64,000 nucleotides of DNA. Source: Methylolobus aquaticus (GTDB lineage Bacteria > Pseudomonadota > Gammaproteobacteria > Methylococcales > Methylococcaceae). Location: the NCBI GenBank assembly GCA_004168015.1, contig SEYW01000015.1:41697-105696 (forward strand), written 5' to 3'. Both the position numbers and the translations under genes were made by a program. This document shows, piece by piece, positions 37,305-46,770 of the stretch; position 1 is the first letter of the stretch; each line of letters starts with the position of its first letter. Under the pieces are notes generated by a model. It ran no database searches, was not told the DNA's origin, and saw only the letters and a program-made list of their open reading frames with translations.

Positions 37305-37614
37305 TGGGATCCGGTGGAAGACTCAGGTTTACACAGGTGTAACGACGACGATTATGCCGGAGCAGCGCAACGGCGCCCAGGGTGCTTCCGGGGGGAACCC
37401 CGTCGCGCCCGTGGACGGCCTCGGCCCGTCCCCGGAGTCTCCGATGTCGACCTGCAATCGGGCTCACCGGACTTTGCCGAGCAACGTTCCGCCACGCGCA
37501 CCGCGGGGTTTTTCTTCAGCCCGGTCTGCGTTAACGTAACCGAGGCACGCGGGATTCGGATGCACCGGACCGACGGCGCTGCATCTTCAACGGTCGACTA
37601 GAACGCGAGTCCTC
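37305..37614. other. Intergenic region between the SoxC-like gene and rhomboid gene
   Basis: No coding region is supported in these 310 bases. They hold a palindrome near the SoxC-like gene (37329-37342). No clear promoter with good spacing was found for the rhomboid gene. Confidence 0.5.
37329..37342. promoter_or_regulatory. Palindrome TTACAC-AG-GTGTAA
   Basis: A perfect 14-base palindrome 25-38 bases upstream of the SoxC-like gene start, where a repressor operator would overlap the transcription start region. A wider version is GTTTACACAGGTGTAAC. Confidence 0.4.
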
Positions 37615-38307
37615 ATGATCCCCTATCGGGATACGATCCCTTGCCGGTACACGCCCTGGATAACCTGGACCCTGATTGCGGTCAACGGCCTGATTTTCCT
37701 CTACTCCTCGCTGTTGTCGGAACGCGTCCGCGGCGAACTGTTCTATCGCTACGGCCTGGTGCCGGCCCGCTACACCTGGTCGGGCTGGGAGCAATGGGCG
37801 CATCTGACCGCGCCTGACTATGCCTCGTTCATTACCAGCATGTTCCTGCATGGCAGCTGGATGCATCTGATCATGAACATGTGGTTGTTGTGGATTTTCG
37901 GCGATAACGTCGAGGACCGCATGGGCGGGGTACGCTTCATCAGCTTCTATCTTTTGTGCGGTTTGTTCGCCGGCATCCTGCAGATCTATTTCAGCCCGTC
38001 ATCGTTGGTGCCGACCGTAGGTGCCTCCGGTGCGATCGCCGGAGTGATGGGCGCGTTTTTCTTTCTTTACCCGTATGCCCGCATAGTCATCTGGGTCTTC
38101 TTTCTGCCACTGTTCGTGCCGGTGCCAGCGATCGGTTTCGTTGGGGTCTGGGTGATTCTGCAACTTTATAAGGCGACCACCGGCTTCGTGAATGCCGCCG
38201 GTTACGCGGACGTCGCCTGGTGGGGACATGTCGGTGGTTTCATCGCAGGCACCCTGAGCTACCGCCTGTTCCTGTTGTGGGAGCGTCGGCCGGGTAACGC
38301 CCGCTGA
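37615..38307 (+). CDS. Rhomboid-family intramembrane serine protease
   Basis: A 230-residue six-helix membrane protein. The catalytic serine is in GASGAIAG (near residue 142) and the catalytic histidine in WWGHVGGF (near residue 205). HGSWMHLIMNMWLLWIFGDNVED (around residues 83-105) contributes the oxyanion-stabilising His and Asn of rhomboids. It cleaves membrane-spanning substrates inside the bilayer; the substrate is unknown. No strong ribosome binding site is visible before the ATG. It lies 10 bases upstream of glcD, so it may share a transcript with the glycolate oxidase genes. Confidence 0.92.
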   Translation: MIPYRDTIPCRYTPWITWTLIAVNGLIFLYSSLLSERVRGELFYRYGLVPARYTWSGWEQWAHLTAPDYASFITSMFLHGSWMHLIMNMWLLWIFGDNVEDRMGGVRFISFYLLCGLFAGILQIYFSPSSLVPTVGASGAIAGVMGAFFFLYPYARIVIWVFFLPLFVPVPAIGFVGVWVILQLYKATTGFVNAAGYADVAWWGHVGGFIAGTLSYRLFLLWERRPGNAR

Positions 38308-38317
38308 AGGGGTACCC

Positions 38318-39814
38318 TTGACTCATCGGTCGCATCCTTCGGAACAGCTCGCACACCACGTCGACAAGGACGCGTTCGTCCGCGCGTTGCGCCGAAAACT
38401 CGGCCCGGAAGCAGTGCTGGCGGATCCGGAGGACCTCCGTCCGTACGAGTGCGATGCCCTGTCCGCTTACCGCACACTGCCGTGGATCGTGGTGTTGCCG
38501 CAAAGCACGGCAGAGGTGCAGGCGGTCATGCAGTTGTGCCATGCGGCGGGCGTGCCGGTGGTCGCGCGGGGTGCCGGAACCGGCTTGTCGGGGGGCGCGC
38601 TGCCGGTCGAGAATGGCGTCTTGCTCAGCCTGACGCGGCTGAACCGGATCCTGGCCATCGATGCCCCGAACCGCTTGGCAAGGGTCCAGCCAGGGGTCCG
38701 GAATGCCGCCGTGACCGAGGCCGTCGCGTCGCTCGGCTTGCTGTACGCCCCGGATCCATCGTCGCAGATTGCCTGCACGATTGGCGGCAACGTTGCCGAG
38801 AATTCCGGCGGTGTGCATTGCCTGAAGTACGGGCTGACGGTGCACAACCTTACCGAGATCAAACTCGTTACGGTCGAAGGCGAGTTGCTGACCGTCGGCG
38901 GGATGTCGCTCGATGCTCCGGGTTACGACCTCCTGGCCTTGCTGACGGGTTCGGAAGGGCTGCTGGGCATCATCGTCGAGGTGGTCGTCAAGCTGATCCC
39001 GCAGCCGGCGTCTGCGCGGGCACTGCTGGCCGCCTTCGACGACGTCGTCGCAGCCGGGGCCGCGGTTGCGAGCATCATCGGCGCCGGGCTGCTGCCTGCG
39101 GGCTTGGAGTTCATGGACGCGGTGACCCTTCGCGCGACCGAGGCGTTCGTGCATGCCGGCTATCCGGTAGAGGCAGCAGCGATTCTGCTGTGTGAGTTTG
39201 ATGGCTTGCCGGAACAGGTGGAAGCCGATCTCGCCGCCGCCGAGGCGATCCTGGTTGCGGCTCGCGCGAGCGAAGTCCGCCGCGCCGCGGATGACGCGGA
39301 GCGCTTGCGCTTCTGGATGGGTCGCAAGGCCGCATTTCCGGCGGTGGGACGGATCGCCGCGGATTACTACTGCATGGACGGAACGATTCCACGCCGCTGT
39401 CTGGCCGATGTGCTGCGTGGAATCTCGACGCTTGCGGAGGAATTCGGGCTCGGTGTGGCGAATGTCTTCCACGCCGGCGACGGCAACCTGCATCCACTAA
39501 TCCTTTACGACGCCAACCGCCCGGGGGAGTTGGAGCAGGCCGAGCGGCTCGGGGCGAGAATCCTGCAACTGTGCCTCGACGTTGGAGGTACGGTCACCGG
39601 CGAACATGGCGTCGGGGTCGAGAAAATCGACCTGCTCTGCCGGCAGTTCCCTGCGGCAGAACTGGCCCAGTTTCACGCCGTTAAGCGGGCTTTCGACCCG
39701 CACGGTTTGCTGAACCCGGGGAAAGCCGTGCCCAGCCTGCGCCGCTGCGCGGAACTCGGTGCCATGCACGTGCATGGCGGGCAGCTCCCGTTTCCGGAGC
39801 TCGAACGCTTTTGA
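38318..39814 (+). CDS. glcD: Glycolate oxidase subunit GlcD
   Basis: A 498-residue FAD-linked oxidase. The PCMH-type FAD-binding domain (about 50-230) shows GAGTGLSGGALP and GGNVAENSGG, and the C-terminal catalytic domain has the FHAGDGNLHP and GEHGVG motifs. With GlcE and GlcF it oxidises glycolate to glyoxylate at the membrane. In a cell that uses Rubisco or makes phosphoglycolate this is a salvage route; Rubisco is not in the window. The start is TTG with AAGGGG upstream. It overlaps glcE by four bases. Confidence 0.93.
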   Translation: MTHRSHPSEQLAHHVDKDAFVRALRRKLGPEAVLADPEDLRPYECDALSAYRTLPWIVVLPQSTAEVQAVMQLCHAAGVPVVARGAGTGLSGGALPVENGVLLSLTRLNRILAIDAPNRLARVQPGVRNAAVTEAVASLGLLYAPDPSSQIACTIGGNVAENSGGVHCLKYGLTVHNLTEIKLVTVEGELLTVGGMSLDAPGYDLLALLTGSEGLLGIIVEVVVKLIPQPASARALLAAFDDVVAAGAAVASIIGAGLLPAGLEFMDAVTLRATEAFVHAGYPVEAAAILLCEFDGLPEQVEADLAAAEAILVAARASEVRRAADDAERLRFWMGRKAAFPAVGRIAADYYCMDGTIPRRCLADVLRGISTLAEEFGLGVANVFHAGDGNLHPLILYDANRPGELEQAERLGARILQLCLDVGGTVTGEHGVGVEKIDLLCRQFPAAELAQFHAVKRAFDPHGLLNPGKAVPSLRRCAELGAMHVHGGQLPFPELERF

Positions 39815-40902
39815 ACGAGACTGCAGGCGGCATCGCGGTACTGCCGTCGGCAGACCGCGAAAGCGAATTGCGGGACGCCGTCCGGGATGCTTTGGCGCGC
39901 CGGCAACCGCTCCGCATTGTCGGCGCCGACAGCAAGCATTTTCTCGGCCGTTCGATCGATGCCGAAGCGCTGCACGTGGCCGCACACCGCGGCGTTCTCG
40001 CCTACGAACCCAGCGAACTCGTCGTGACGGCGCGGAGCGGAACGCCGCTCGCGGAACTGGAAGCCGTGCTGGCGCAAGAGGGACAGATGCTGGGGTTCGA
40101 GCCACCGTATTTTGGGCCTGGCGCGACGATCGGCGGTACCGTCGCGTGCGGCTTGTCCGGGCCACGCCGCCCGTTTGCCGGCTCCGCCCGAGACTTCATG
40201 CTCGGGGTGAAGCTCCTCAATGGGCGAGCCGAGGCGCTCCGGTTTGGTGGCACGGTCATGAAGAACGTGGCCGGCTTTGATGTATCGCGCCTGATGGTCG
40301 GGGCCTGTGGCACCCTGGGCGTGCTGCTGGAAGTTTCGCTCAAGGTCTTGCCGCGACCCCGCTGCGAGTTGAGTCTGAGCTTCGAGATGAACCCTTCGTC
40401 GGTGCTGGATGCGATGCAGGCCTGGGCCTCGGGGCCCTGGCCTATTACCGCTCTGGCCTATGACGATCGGCTCCGGGTGCGTCTGTCGGGCAATGAGGCC
40501 GCAGTGCAGGCGGCACGGCGTCGTCTCGGCGGCGAGCCGGCCGATGGCGGGGCCGATTATTGGCGCGCGCTACGGGAACAAGACCTGCCATTTTTTGCGG
40601 GCGCGGCCGATCTTTGGCGACTCTCGGTCCCGCCCGCCAGCCGACTGGCTGGGCTTCCGGGCGAATGGCTTTACGACTGGGGTGGTGCCCAGCGGTGGCT
40701 GCGCACGAGCGCTCCGGCCGCCGAGGTCTTCGCCGCGGCGTCATCGTGCGGCGGGCATGCGACGCTTTTCCGGACAGCAACGGCGTCGGCGGTTCGCTTC
40801 CATCCTCTGGAGCCCCTGCTGATGGACCTGCACCGATCTCTGAAAGCGGCTTTCGATCCCGATGGCTTGTTCAATCCCGGGCGGATGTACGAGGGTCTTT
40901 AG
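39811..40902 (+). CDS. glcE: Glycolate oxidase subunit GlcE
   Basis: A 363-residue FAD-binding subunit related to GlcD but with a shorter C-terminal domain. The FAD domain shows IVGADSKHF near residue 35, FGPGATIGGTVACGLSGPRR near residue 100, and MKNVAGFDVSRLMVGACGTLG near residue 150. It starts with TTG inside the last codons of glcD (TTGA overlap), indicating translational coupling. It is a subunit of the GlcDEF complex and is needed for glycolate oxidation in E. coli. Confidence 0.92.
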   Translation: MNETAGGIAVLPSADRESELRDAVRDALARRQPLRIVGADSKHFLGRSIDAEALHVAAHRGVLAYEPSELVVTARSGTPLAELEAVLAQEGQMLGFEPPYFGPGATIGGTVACGLSGPRRPFAGSARDFMLGVKLLNGRAEALRFGGTVMKNVAGFDVSRLMVGACGTLGVLLEVSLKVLPRPRCELSLSFEMNPSSVLDAMQAWASGPWPITALAYDDRLRVRLSGNEAAVQAARRRLGGEPADGGADYWRALREQDLPFFAGAADLWRLSVPPASRLAGLPGEWLYDWGGAQRWLRTSAPAAEVFAAASSCGGHATLFRTATASAVRFHPLEPLLMDLHRSLKAAFDPDGLFNPGRMYEGL

Positions 40903-40905
40903 AGC

Positions 40906-42150
40906 GTGCAGACGCGGCTGACCGATGGGTTCCGGAACACGCGTGACGGCGCTGTAGCCGACGCGGTGCTCCGCGCCTGTGTGCATTGCGGGTTCTGCAA
41001 CGCCGCCTGTCCGACTTACCGCCTCCTCGGTGACGAGCGTGACGGACCGCGTGGCCGGATCTATCTGATCAAGCAGGTTCTGGAGGGCGCCGCCGCAACA
41101 CAGCGAACCCAGACGCATCTGGACCGCTGCCTCAGTTGCCGGGCGTGCGAGACCGCCTGCCCCTCGGGAGTCGAATACGGCAAGTTGCTCGAGATTGGGC
41201 GAGAAGTCGTCGAACGCGATGCCGGCCGGCCGTGGATCGAGCGAGTCCAGCGCGCTGCGCTGCGGGCGATTCTGCCGTATCCGCGCCGCTTCGCGCCGCT
41301 CCTCGCTCTGGCGCGCGCGGCTCAGCCGCTGCTGCCGGTCGAATGGCAGCGCAAACTGCCGGCGCCGCGTCGCGCGCTGTCTTGGCCAGCGCGGCGGCAT
41401 GCCCGTCACATGGTGGCGCTGAACGGCTGCGTCCAGTCGGTCACTGCCCCGGGCATCGATACGGCCGCGGCCCGCGTGCTCGATGTGCTGGGAATTTCGC
41501 TGGTCCACGCGGCGGCGAGCGGTTGCTGCGGCGCACTGAGCCAACATTTGGCTGGCCGCGACAAGGGCTTTGGTTTCGCGCGGCGGAATATCGATGCCTG
41601 GTGGCCGGAGGTCGAGCGAGGCGCCGAGGCCATCGTGGTCACCGCCAGCGGCTGCGCCGTAACGGTCAAGGACTATGGCCGCCTGCTCCGCGACGATCCG
41701 GTCTATGCGGCCAAGGCCGCGCGCGTGGCCGCTATGACGAAAAGCCTGGTGGAGGTGCTGGCCAGCGAGCCGATCACGGTTTTCGCTGGCAAACTCTCGG
41801 GCCGGGTCGCATTTCATGCGCCTTGCACCTTGCAGCATGGCCAGCGCCTGGCCGGCCGTGTCGAAGGGCTGCTGACGCAAGCCGGTCTCGATCTGGTCCC
41901 CGTGGTCGATGCCCAAATGTGTTGCGGCTCGGCCGGCAGCTACTCGTTACTGCAGCCGACCGTTGCGGCACGGCTCTTGGCCGACAAGATCGCCGCACTG
42001 GAATGCGGTCAACCGGAACTGATCCTGACCGACAACATCGGTTGTCTCCTGCATCTTCAATCCGGGACGAAGACGCCGGTGAAGCACTGGATCGAGGTCC
42101 TGGCCGAATCGATTGCGACGAACGGCGACTTCGATGCCTACCCCGGGTGA
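40906..42150 (+). CDS. glcF: Glycolate oxidase iron-sulfur subunit GlcF
   Basis: A 414-residue protein with two 4Fe-4S motifs at the N terminus, CVHCGFCNAACP (near residue 24) and CLSCRACETACP (near 75), followed by two CCG-type domains whose cysteines appear in SGCCGALSQH and MCCGSAG. Such CCG domains pass electrons to membrane quinones. GTG start, 3 bases after the glcE stop. It completes the glcDEF operon. No malate synthase or glycolate permease is adjacent. Confidence 0.94.
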   Translation: MQTRLTDGFRNTRDGAVADAVLRACVHCGFCNAACPTYRLLGDERDGPRGRIYLIKQVLEGAAATQRTQTHLDRCLSCRACETACPSGVEYGKLLEIGREVVERDAGRPWIERVQRAALRAILPYPRRFAPLLALARAAQPLLPVEWQRKLPAPRRALSWPARRHARHMVALNGCVQSVTAPGIDTAAARVLDVLGISLVHAAASGCCGALSQHLAGRDKGFGFARRNIDAWWPEVERGAEAIVVTASGCAVTVKDYGRLLRDDPVYAAKAARVAAMTKSLVEVLASEPITVFAGKLSGRVAFHAPCTLQHGQRLAGRVEGLLTQAGLDLVPVVDAQMCCGSAGSYSLLQPTVAARLLADKIAALECGQPELILTDNIGCLLHLQSGTKTPVKHWIEVLAESIATNGDFDAYPG

Positions 42151-42153
42151 CTA

Positions 42154-42182
42154 TTGACAGCCGCGGGCATTGGGCATACACA
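42154..42182 (+). promoter_or_regulatory. Possible promoter upstream of the 178-residue protein
   Basis: A perfect -35 TTGACA (42154-42159) is followed after 17 bases by TACACA, a poor -10. The nearness to the glcF stop and to the next gene supports use as a separate promoter. Confidence 0.4.
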
Positions 42183-42278
42183 GCGATTTCCGGTGTCGTG
42201 CATCAAGGACGGCATCCGGGATTCCGACCAAGACAAGCGCCACCGACGCAGTGGCGTCATCAGTGGAGGAGACTTTCC

Positions 42279-42815
42279 ATGCAGCGACTCTATTACCTCA
42301 CGGGCAACCTCGACAGCACCGAGCAGATCTCCATCGATCTGCATGCCGCCGGCATTTCGGACTGGAATTTCCATGTCTGGAGCAAAGACGAGGCAGGCCT
42401 CTACAAGCGCCATATCCACTCGGCGAACTTCATCCAGAAGCTCGACGTGGTGCGCTTCGCGGAGCGCGGTGCGCTGATCGGCTTCCTGTGCGCCCTCGCG
42501 GTGACCGGTTATGTCATCGTCAGCGACCCCTTCGGTCCGCAGGTGGGCGGGCTCGTCTATGTTGCGATCTTCGGCTTCATCACGCTGTTCGGCGCCTGGG
42601 TCGGGGGCTTGATGGGCTTGGCAAAGGAGAACCAGAAGCTTGCGGCCTACCATGACGAGATCGATGCCGGGAAGTATCTGATCATGATCGATGCCCGACG
42701 CTCGGAAGAGGACAGAGTACGCGGGTTGATGGCCGCGAAACACCCCGAGGCCGTCTATCTCCGCACGGGTTCGACGCTGGTCAATCCGTTCAAACCGGCA
42801 CCCAAGCTGGCCTAG
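42279..42815 (+). CDS. Conserved membrane protein of unknown function
   Basis: A 178-residue protein beginning MQRLYYLTGNLDSTEQIS. The N-terminal about 60 residues look like a small soluble domain; two hydrophobic segments (about 68-85 and 92-114), the second rich in glycine, suggest a membrane hairpin. The C-terminal region (120-178) has a ferredoxin-like KYLIMIDARRSEEDRV pattern similar to repeats of DUF1269-type proteins. The family is often labelled as a possible magnesium transporter or stress protein without proof. A strong GGAGGAG site lies 9 bases before the ATG. Single gene between glcF and miaB. Confidence 0.75.
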   Translation: MQRLYYLTGNLDSTEQISIDLHAAGISDWNFHVWSKDEAGLYKRHIHSANFIQKLDVVRFAERGALIGFLCALAVTGYVIVSDPFGPQVGGLVYVAIFGFITLFGAWVGGLMGLAKENQKLAAYHDEIDAGKYLIMIDARRSEEDRVRGLMAAKHPEAVYLRTGSTLVNPFKPAPKLA

Positions 42816-42886
42816 CCCTGCCACGGTGCTCGGCGGGGGGGCAGCGCCGCTGCCATCGCCGAGTGGCCGGCAGGGACCCGAAATTC

Positions 42887-42895
42887 TGATAGAAT
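42887..42895 (+). promoter_or_regulatory. Extended -10 element upstream of miaB
   Basis: TGATAGAAT fits an extended -10 (TGn then TAGAAT) about 57 bases before the miaB start. There is no good -35. Confidence 0.4.
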
Positions 42896-42951
42896 ACCGG
42901 CGCTCTCAGATCAGGCCCAGGCCGAAAGCCGTCACTGCGAGCGCCCACTGA

Positions 42952-44343
42952 ATGACACTCAAGCTTTATATCGAAACCTTCGGTTGCCAGATGAACGAGT
43001 ACGACGCCGCCAAGATGCGGGACGTGCTCGCCAAGTCGCACGGCTTCACCGAAACTCGAATACCCGAAGAGGCGGACCTGCTGCTTCTGAACACCTGTTC
43101 GATTCGCGAAAAGGCCCAGGAGAAGGTCTTCTCCCAACTCGGTCGCTGGAGGCCGCTGAAGGCGAAACGTCCGGGTGTGCTGATCGGCGTGGGAGGGTGC
43201 GTGGCCAGCCAGGAAGGCGCGGCGCTGCAGGAGCGTGCCGATTACGTCGATCTGGTATTCGGACCGCAGACGCTGCATCGCCTGCCGCAAATGCTCGATC
43301 AGGCACGTCAGTTGGGGCGGGGTGTGGTCGACGTTTCCTTCCCGGAAATCGAAAAGTTCGACGCGTTGCCGGAACCGCGGGCCGAGGGCCCCAAGGCCTT
43401 CGTGTCGATCATGGAAGGGTGCAGCAAATACTGCACGTTCTGTGTCGTGCCCTACACCCGTGGCGCCGAGTTGAGCCGGCCGGTCGATGACGTGGTCGGC
43501 GAGATTGCCGCGCTGGCGGCGCAAGGGGTGCGCGAGGTGAATCTGCTGGGGCAGAACGTGAACGCCTACCGCGGCGTCACGGCCGATGGCGACATCGCCG
43601 ATTTCGCCTTGCTGCTGTTCTATGTCGCCGCGATCGACGGGATCGAGCGCATCCGCTTCACGACCTCGCATCCGGTCGAGTTCAGCGACAATCTGATCGA
43701 TGCCTTCGGCGCAATTCCGGAACTCGTCGATCATCTGCACCTTCCGGTGCAGAGCGGCAGTGACCGTATCCTGGCATTGATGAAAAGGGGCTATACGCGG
43801 AGCGACTACATCCGCAAGATCGAACGGCTTCGCGCGGTCCGCCCGAATATCAGCCTGTCCTCGGATTTCATCGTCGGCTTTCCCGGCGAAGACGATACCG
43901 ACTTTGAGCAGACGATGGATCTGATCGAGACGATCGGCTTCGATCAGTCGTTCAGTTTCGTCTACAGTGCGCGGCCGGGAACCCCCGCCGCCGAAATGGC
44001 CGACGACGTGCCGCTAGCGGTCAAGCGAGCGCGGTTGGCCCGGCTTCAGTCCCGAATCAACGACATGGCCGCCGATATTTCACGACGCATGGTCGGTAGC
44101 CGCCAGCGGGTGCTGGTCGAGGGCCACTCGAAGAAGAGCTATGCGGAACTTTGCGGGCGCACGGAAAACAACCGGGTCGTAAATTTTCCCGGTAATCCCC
44201 AATGGATCGGCCATTTCGTCGACGTGATGATCGCCGAGGCCCTGCCGAACTGCCTGCGTGGACGTGTCTGGGACGATGGCGTCGCTCCCGCTCCGTCGTT
44301 GCACGCCGGGACTCATGACCAGGTCGCTGCTGTCCTTGCTTAG
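42952..44343 (+). CDS. miaB: tRNA-2-methylthio-N6-dimethylallyladenosine synthase MiaB
   Basis: A 463-residue methylthiotransferase. The N-terminal UPF0004 domain shows the three cysteines in FGCQMN, NTCSIRE and GVGGCVAS, the radical SAM motif is CSKYCTFC near residue 160, and a TRAM domain closes the protein. It adds a methylthio group to i6A37 of tRNAs that read codons starting with U. The ATG at 42952 fits homology. It is followed by phoH with a 29-base overlap, the normal gammaproteobacterial order miaB-phoH-ybeY-corC. Confidence 0.97.
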   Translation: MTLKLYIETFGCQMNEYDAAKMRDVLAKSHGFTETRIPEEADLLLLNTCSIREKAQEKVFSQLGRWRPLKAKRPGVLIGVGGCVASQEGAALQERADYVDLVFGPQTLHRLPQMLDQARQLGRGVVDVSFPEIEKFDALPEPRAEGPKAFVSIMEGCSKYCTFCVVPYTRGAELSRPVDDVVGEIAALAAQGVREVNLLGQNVNAYRGVTADGDIADFALLLFYVAAIDGIERIRFTTSHPVEFSDNLIDAFGAIPELVDHLHLPVQSGSDRILALMKRGYTRSDYIRKIERLRAVRPNISLSSDFIVGFPGEDDTDFEQTMDLIETIGFDQSFSFVYSARPGTPAAEMADDVPLAVKRARLARLQSRINDMAADISRRMVGSRQRVLVEGHSKKSYAELCGRTENNRVVNFPGNPQWIGHFVDVMIAEALPNCLRGRVWDDGVAPAPSLHAGTHDQVAAVLA

Positions 44344-45325
44344 TCGTCATCCCCACGCACTGCACCTGACCCTGGAACCGGCCGATAACGCGCGGCTGGC
44401 CAGTGTCTGCGGTCAATTCGACGAACACTTGCGGCAGATCGAACGACGTCTCGGCGTCGAGATCGCCAGTCGCGGGAATCAGTTCGAGATCATCGGTTCA
44501 ATGGAGCCGGCGCGCGCCGCGGTAGGCTTGTTGCAGAGCCTGTTCGAAGAGAGTCTCAACGAGCCGATCACACCCGAGCGTGTGCACATGTCGCTGCAGC
44601 AGGCGAATGTCGAGGCCCTCGCCGGCGGCGAGGCGCCGCTGGATGACACGGCCGCAATACGGACAAAGCGTGGCGCCATCATCGCGCGTGGGCCGAATCA
44701 GCAGGCCTACCTCGCGAACATCCGGCGTTTCGATATCAACTTCGGCATCGGGCCCGCCGGCACGGGCAAGACTTATCTCGCCGTTGCCTGCGCGGTCGCC
44801 GCGCTCGAGCGGGACGAAGTCAGGCGATTGGTGCTCGCGCGCCCGGCAGTGGAAGCCGGGGAAAAACTCGGATTTCTGCCGGGCGACATGGCGCAGAAGG
44901 TGGACCCCTATCTTCGGCCGCTCTATGACGCGCTGTACGAGATGATGGGTTTCGAGCGTGTCGCCAAACTGCAGGAACGGAACATCATCGAGGTCGCGCC
45001 GCTCGCCTTCATGCGGGGACGGACTTTGAACGACGCGTTCGTGATTCTCGACGAGGCGCAGAACACCACGACCGAGCAGATCAAAATGTTCCTGACGCGC
45101 GTCGGTTTCGGCTCGAAGGTCGTCGTTACCGGCGACATCACGCAGATCGATCTCCCGCGCCACCGGGAGTCGGGCCTGCGGCATGTCATCGAGGTGTTAC
45201 GTGAGGTCGAGGGCATCAGCTTCACCTTCTTCAATACGCGTGACGTCGTGCGGCACCCGCTGGTGCAACGCATCGTTGCGGCCTACGAGGCCTATGCGCA
45301 AGATTCCACCGGTTCGGATGCTTGA
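44315..45325 (+). CDS. ybeZ: PhoH-family ATPase (YbeZ)
   Basis: About 336 residues with a Walker A motif GPAGTGKT near residue 149 and Walker B in FVILDEAQN near 246. It belongs to the PhoH-like family that acts with YbeY in rRNA maturation and RNA turnover; some homologues have helicase-like activity. The ATG at 44315 lies within miaB; a further upstream start gives a nonhomologous extension. It overlaps ybeY by 8 bases. Confidence 0.94.
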   Translation: MTRSLLSLLSRHPHALHLTLEPADNARLASVCGQFDEHLRQIERRLGVEIASRGNQFEIIGSMEPARAAVGLLQSLFEESLNEPITPERVHMSLQQANVEALAGGEAPLDDTAAIRTKRGAIIARGPNQQAYLANIRRFDINFGIGPAGTGKTYLAVACAVAALERDEVRRLVLARPAVEAGEKLGFLPGDMAQKVDPYLRPLYDALYEMMGFERVAKLQERNIIEVAPLAFMRGRTLNDAFVILDEAQNTTTEQIKMFLTRVGFGSKVVVTGDITQIDLPRHRESGLRHVIEVLREVEGISFTFFNTRDVVRHPLVQRIVAAYEAYAQDSTGSDA

Positions 45326-45773
45326 ACTCGAACTGCAACTCGCGACGGACTGTGAGTCGGTACCATCGCGTGAGGACTTCCAACGGTGGTCCACGCCAGC
45401 TGTCGCGCAAGCGGACGCAGAGTTGGTGATCCGTGTCGTCGATCGGGACGAAAGCGCCGACATGAATTCGCGTTACCGGGGCAAGGCAGGCGCCACCAAT
45501 GTGCTGAGCTTTCCCTTCACTGTGCCGGAAGGCGTCGTCACCGAACTCCTAGGGGACCTCGTTATTTGCGCGCCCTTGGTCGAAGAGGAGGCCGCGGCGC
45601 AGGGCAAGACCATGGAAGCGCACTGGGCCCATCTGACCATCCATGGTGTTCTGCATCTCCAGGGCTATGATCACCAGTCCCCAGACGAGGCGGAGATCAT
45701 GGAGGCGAAGGAGGTGGCGATCCTGGCTCAACTCGGCTACCCGAACCCCTATGAGGAAGTCGCCGGCGCATGA
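45318..45773 (+). CDS. ybeY: Endoribonuclease YbeY
   Basis: A 151-residue zinc-dependent RNase. The metal motif H-G-x-L-H-L-x-G-Y-D-H is complete near residues 111-121. It takes part in 16S rRNA 3' maturation and ribosome quality control. The ATG at 45318 gives the usual length; the open frame continues upstream within phoH without homology. It overlaps phoH by 8 bases and corC by 4 (ATGA). Confidence 0.96.
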   Translation: MLELELQLATDCESVPSREDFQRWSTPAVAQADAELVIRVVDRDESADMNSRYRGKAGATNVLSFPFTVPEGVVTELLGDLVICAPLVEEEAAAQGKTMEAHWAHLTIHGVLHLQGYDHQSPDEAEIMEAKEVAILAQLGYPNPYEEVAGA

Positions 45774-46633
45774 GTGAAGGGCCGAACGTCGAGCATCGGA
45801 GCTGGTTGGACCGGCTCAGTCATTTTCTGGCCGGCGAGCCCGAGGATAGGGATGACCTGCTGGAACTGCTGCGCGACGCCGAGAAGCGGGGGCTGATCGA
45901 AACCGAGGCGCTCGCGATGATCGAGGGCGTGATGCAGGTTTCGGAACTCCGCGTCCGGGAAATCATGATCCCGCGGGCGCAGATGGTCGTCGTTCCGCAG
46001 GACGCACAACTCGAGACCATCCTGAGCCTGGTGGCCGAGTCGGCCCATTCGCGCTACCCGGTCATTGCCGAAGACCGGACCGAAGTCGTTGGCGTATTGT
46101 TGGTCAAGGATTTGCTCGTCCACAGTCTTAGGGATCGGCAGAGGCCGGTCCGCGATATCATGCGACCAGCCCAGTTCGTGCCGGAGAACAAACGTCTGAA
46201 CGTCCTGTTGCGCGAATGCCGGACCAATCGCAGCCACATGGCAATCGTCGTCGACGAATACGGTGCCGCGGCCGGGCTCGTGACCATCGAGGACGTACTC
46301 GAACAGATCGTCGGTGAGATCGAGGACGAGCACGATTTCGGCGACGAGGAATACATCTTCCGTAAAAGCGATCACGAATTCACGTTGAAGGCGCTGACGC
46401 CGATCGAAGAGTTCAACGAGTATTTCGGCACGGATTGGAGCGATGACGCCCATGACACCATCGGCGGGCTGATCGTCCATCGTCTCGGGCATGTGGCACG
46501 GCGCGGCGAGAAAGTCGATATCGGACCGTTTTCGTTCACGGTACTGCGCGCCGACAGCCGCCGTGTTTACATGTTGAAGCTGGTCCGACTGGCCGCCGGC
46601 GAAGCTGTCGCCGACGCCGGCCGTGGCGACTGA
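45770..46633 (+). CDS. corC: CorC/HlyC-family CBS-domain protein
   Basis: A 287-residue cytoplasmic protein: two CBS domains (about 68-190, with MIPRAQMVVV and the IVVDEYGAAAGLVTIEDVLE stretch) and a C-terminal transporter-associated domain (about 200-280). It is linked with magnesium and cobalt efflux in enterobacteria. In many gammaproteobacteria lnt follows corC; here it does not, and a small exported protein comes next. Confidence 0.93.
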   Translation: MSEGPNVEHRSWLDRLSHFLAGEPEDRDDLLELLRDAEKRGLIETEALAMIEGVMQVSELRVREIMIPRAQMVVVPQDAQLETILSLVAESAHSRYPVIAEDRTEVVGVLLVKDLLVHSLRDRQRPVRDIMRPAQFVPENKRLNVLLRECRTNRSHMAIVVDEYGAAAGLVTIEDVLEQIVGEIEDEHDFGDEEYIFRKSDHEFTLKALTPIEEFNEYFGTDWSDDAHDTIGGLIVHRLGHVARRGEKVDIGPFSFTVLRADSRRVYMLKLVRLAAGEAVADAGRGD

Positions 46634-46770
46634 CGGTCGGCAGCGCGCGTCACACCATGGCGCTGATCCCCATGTCAGCGGTTCCGGTATTGGGATATCG
46701 GCATCGCTGAAGCGAGCGGGGCGGGAGTGAATCTGCCCCCAAACCACCCCGTTTTCAGGAGGAGCAACCG

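Noticed and set aside
38240..39493. 417-codon minus-strand frame opposite glcD
   Set aside because: Antisense shadow of glcD; composition is rich in Arg, Gln and His, as expected of a shadow frame.
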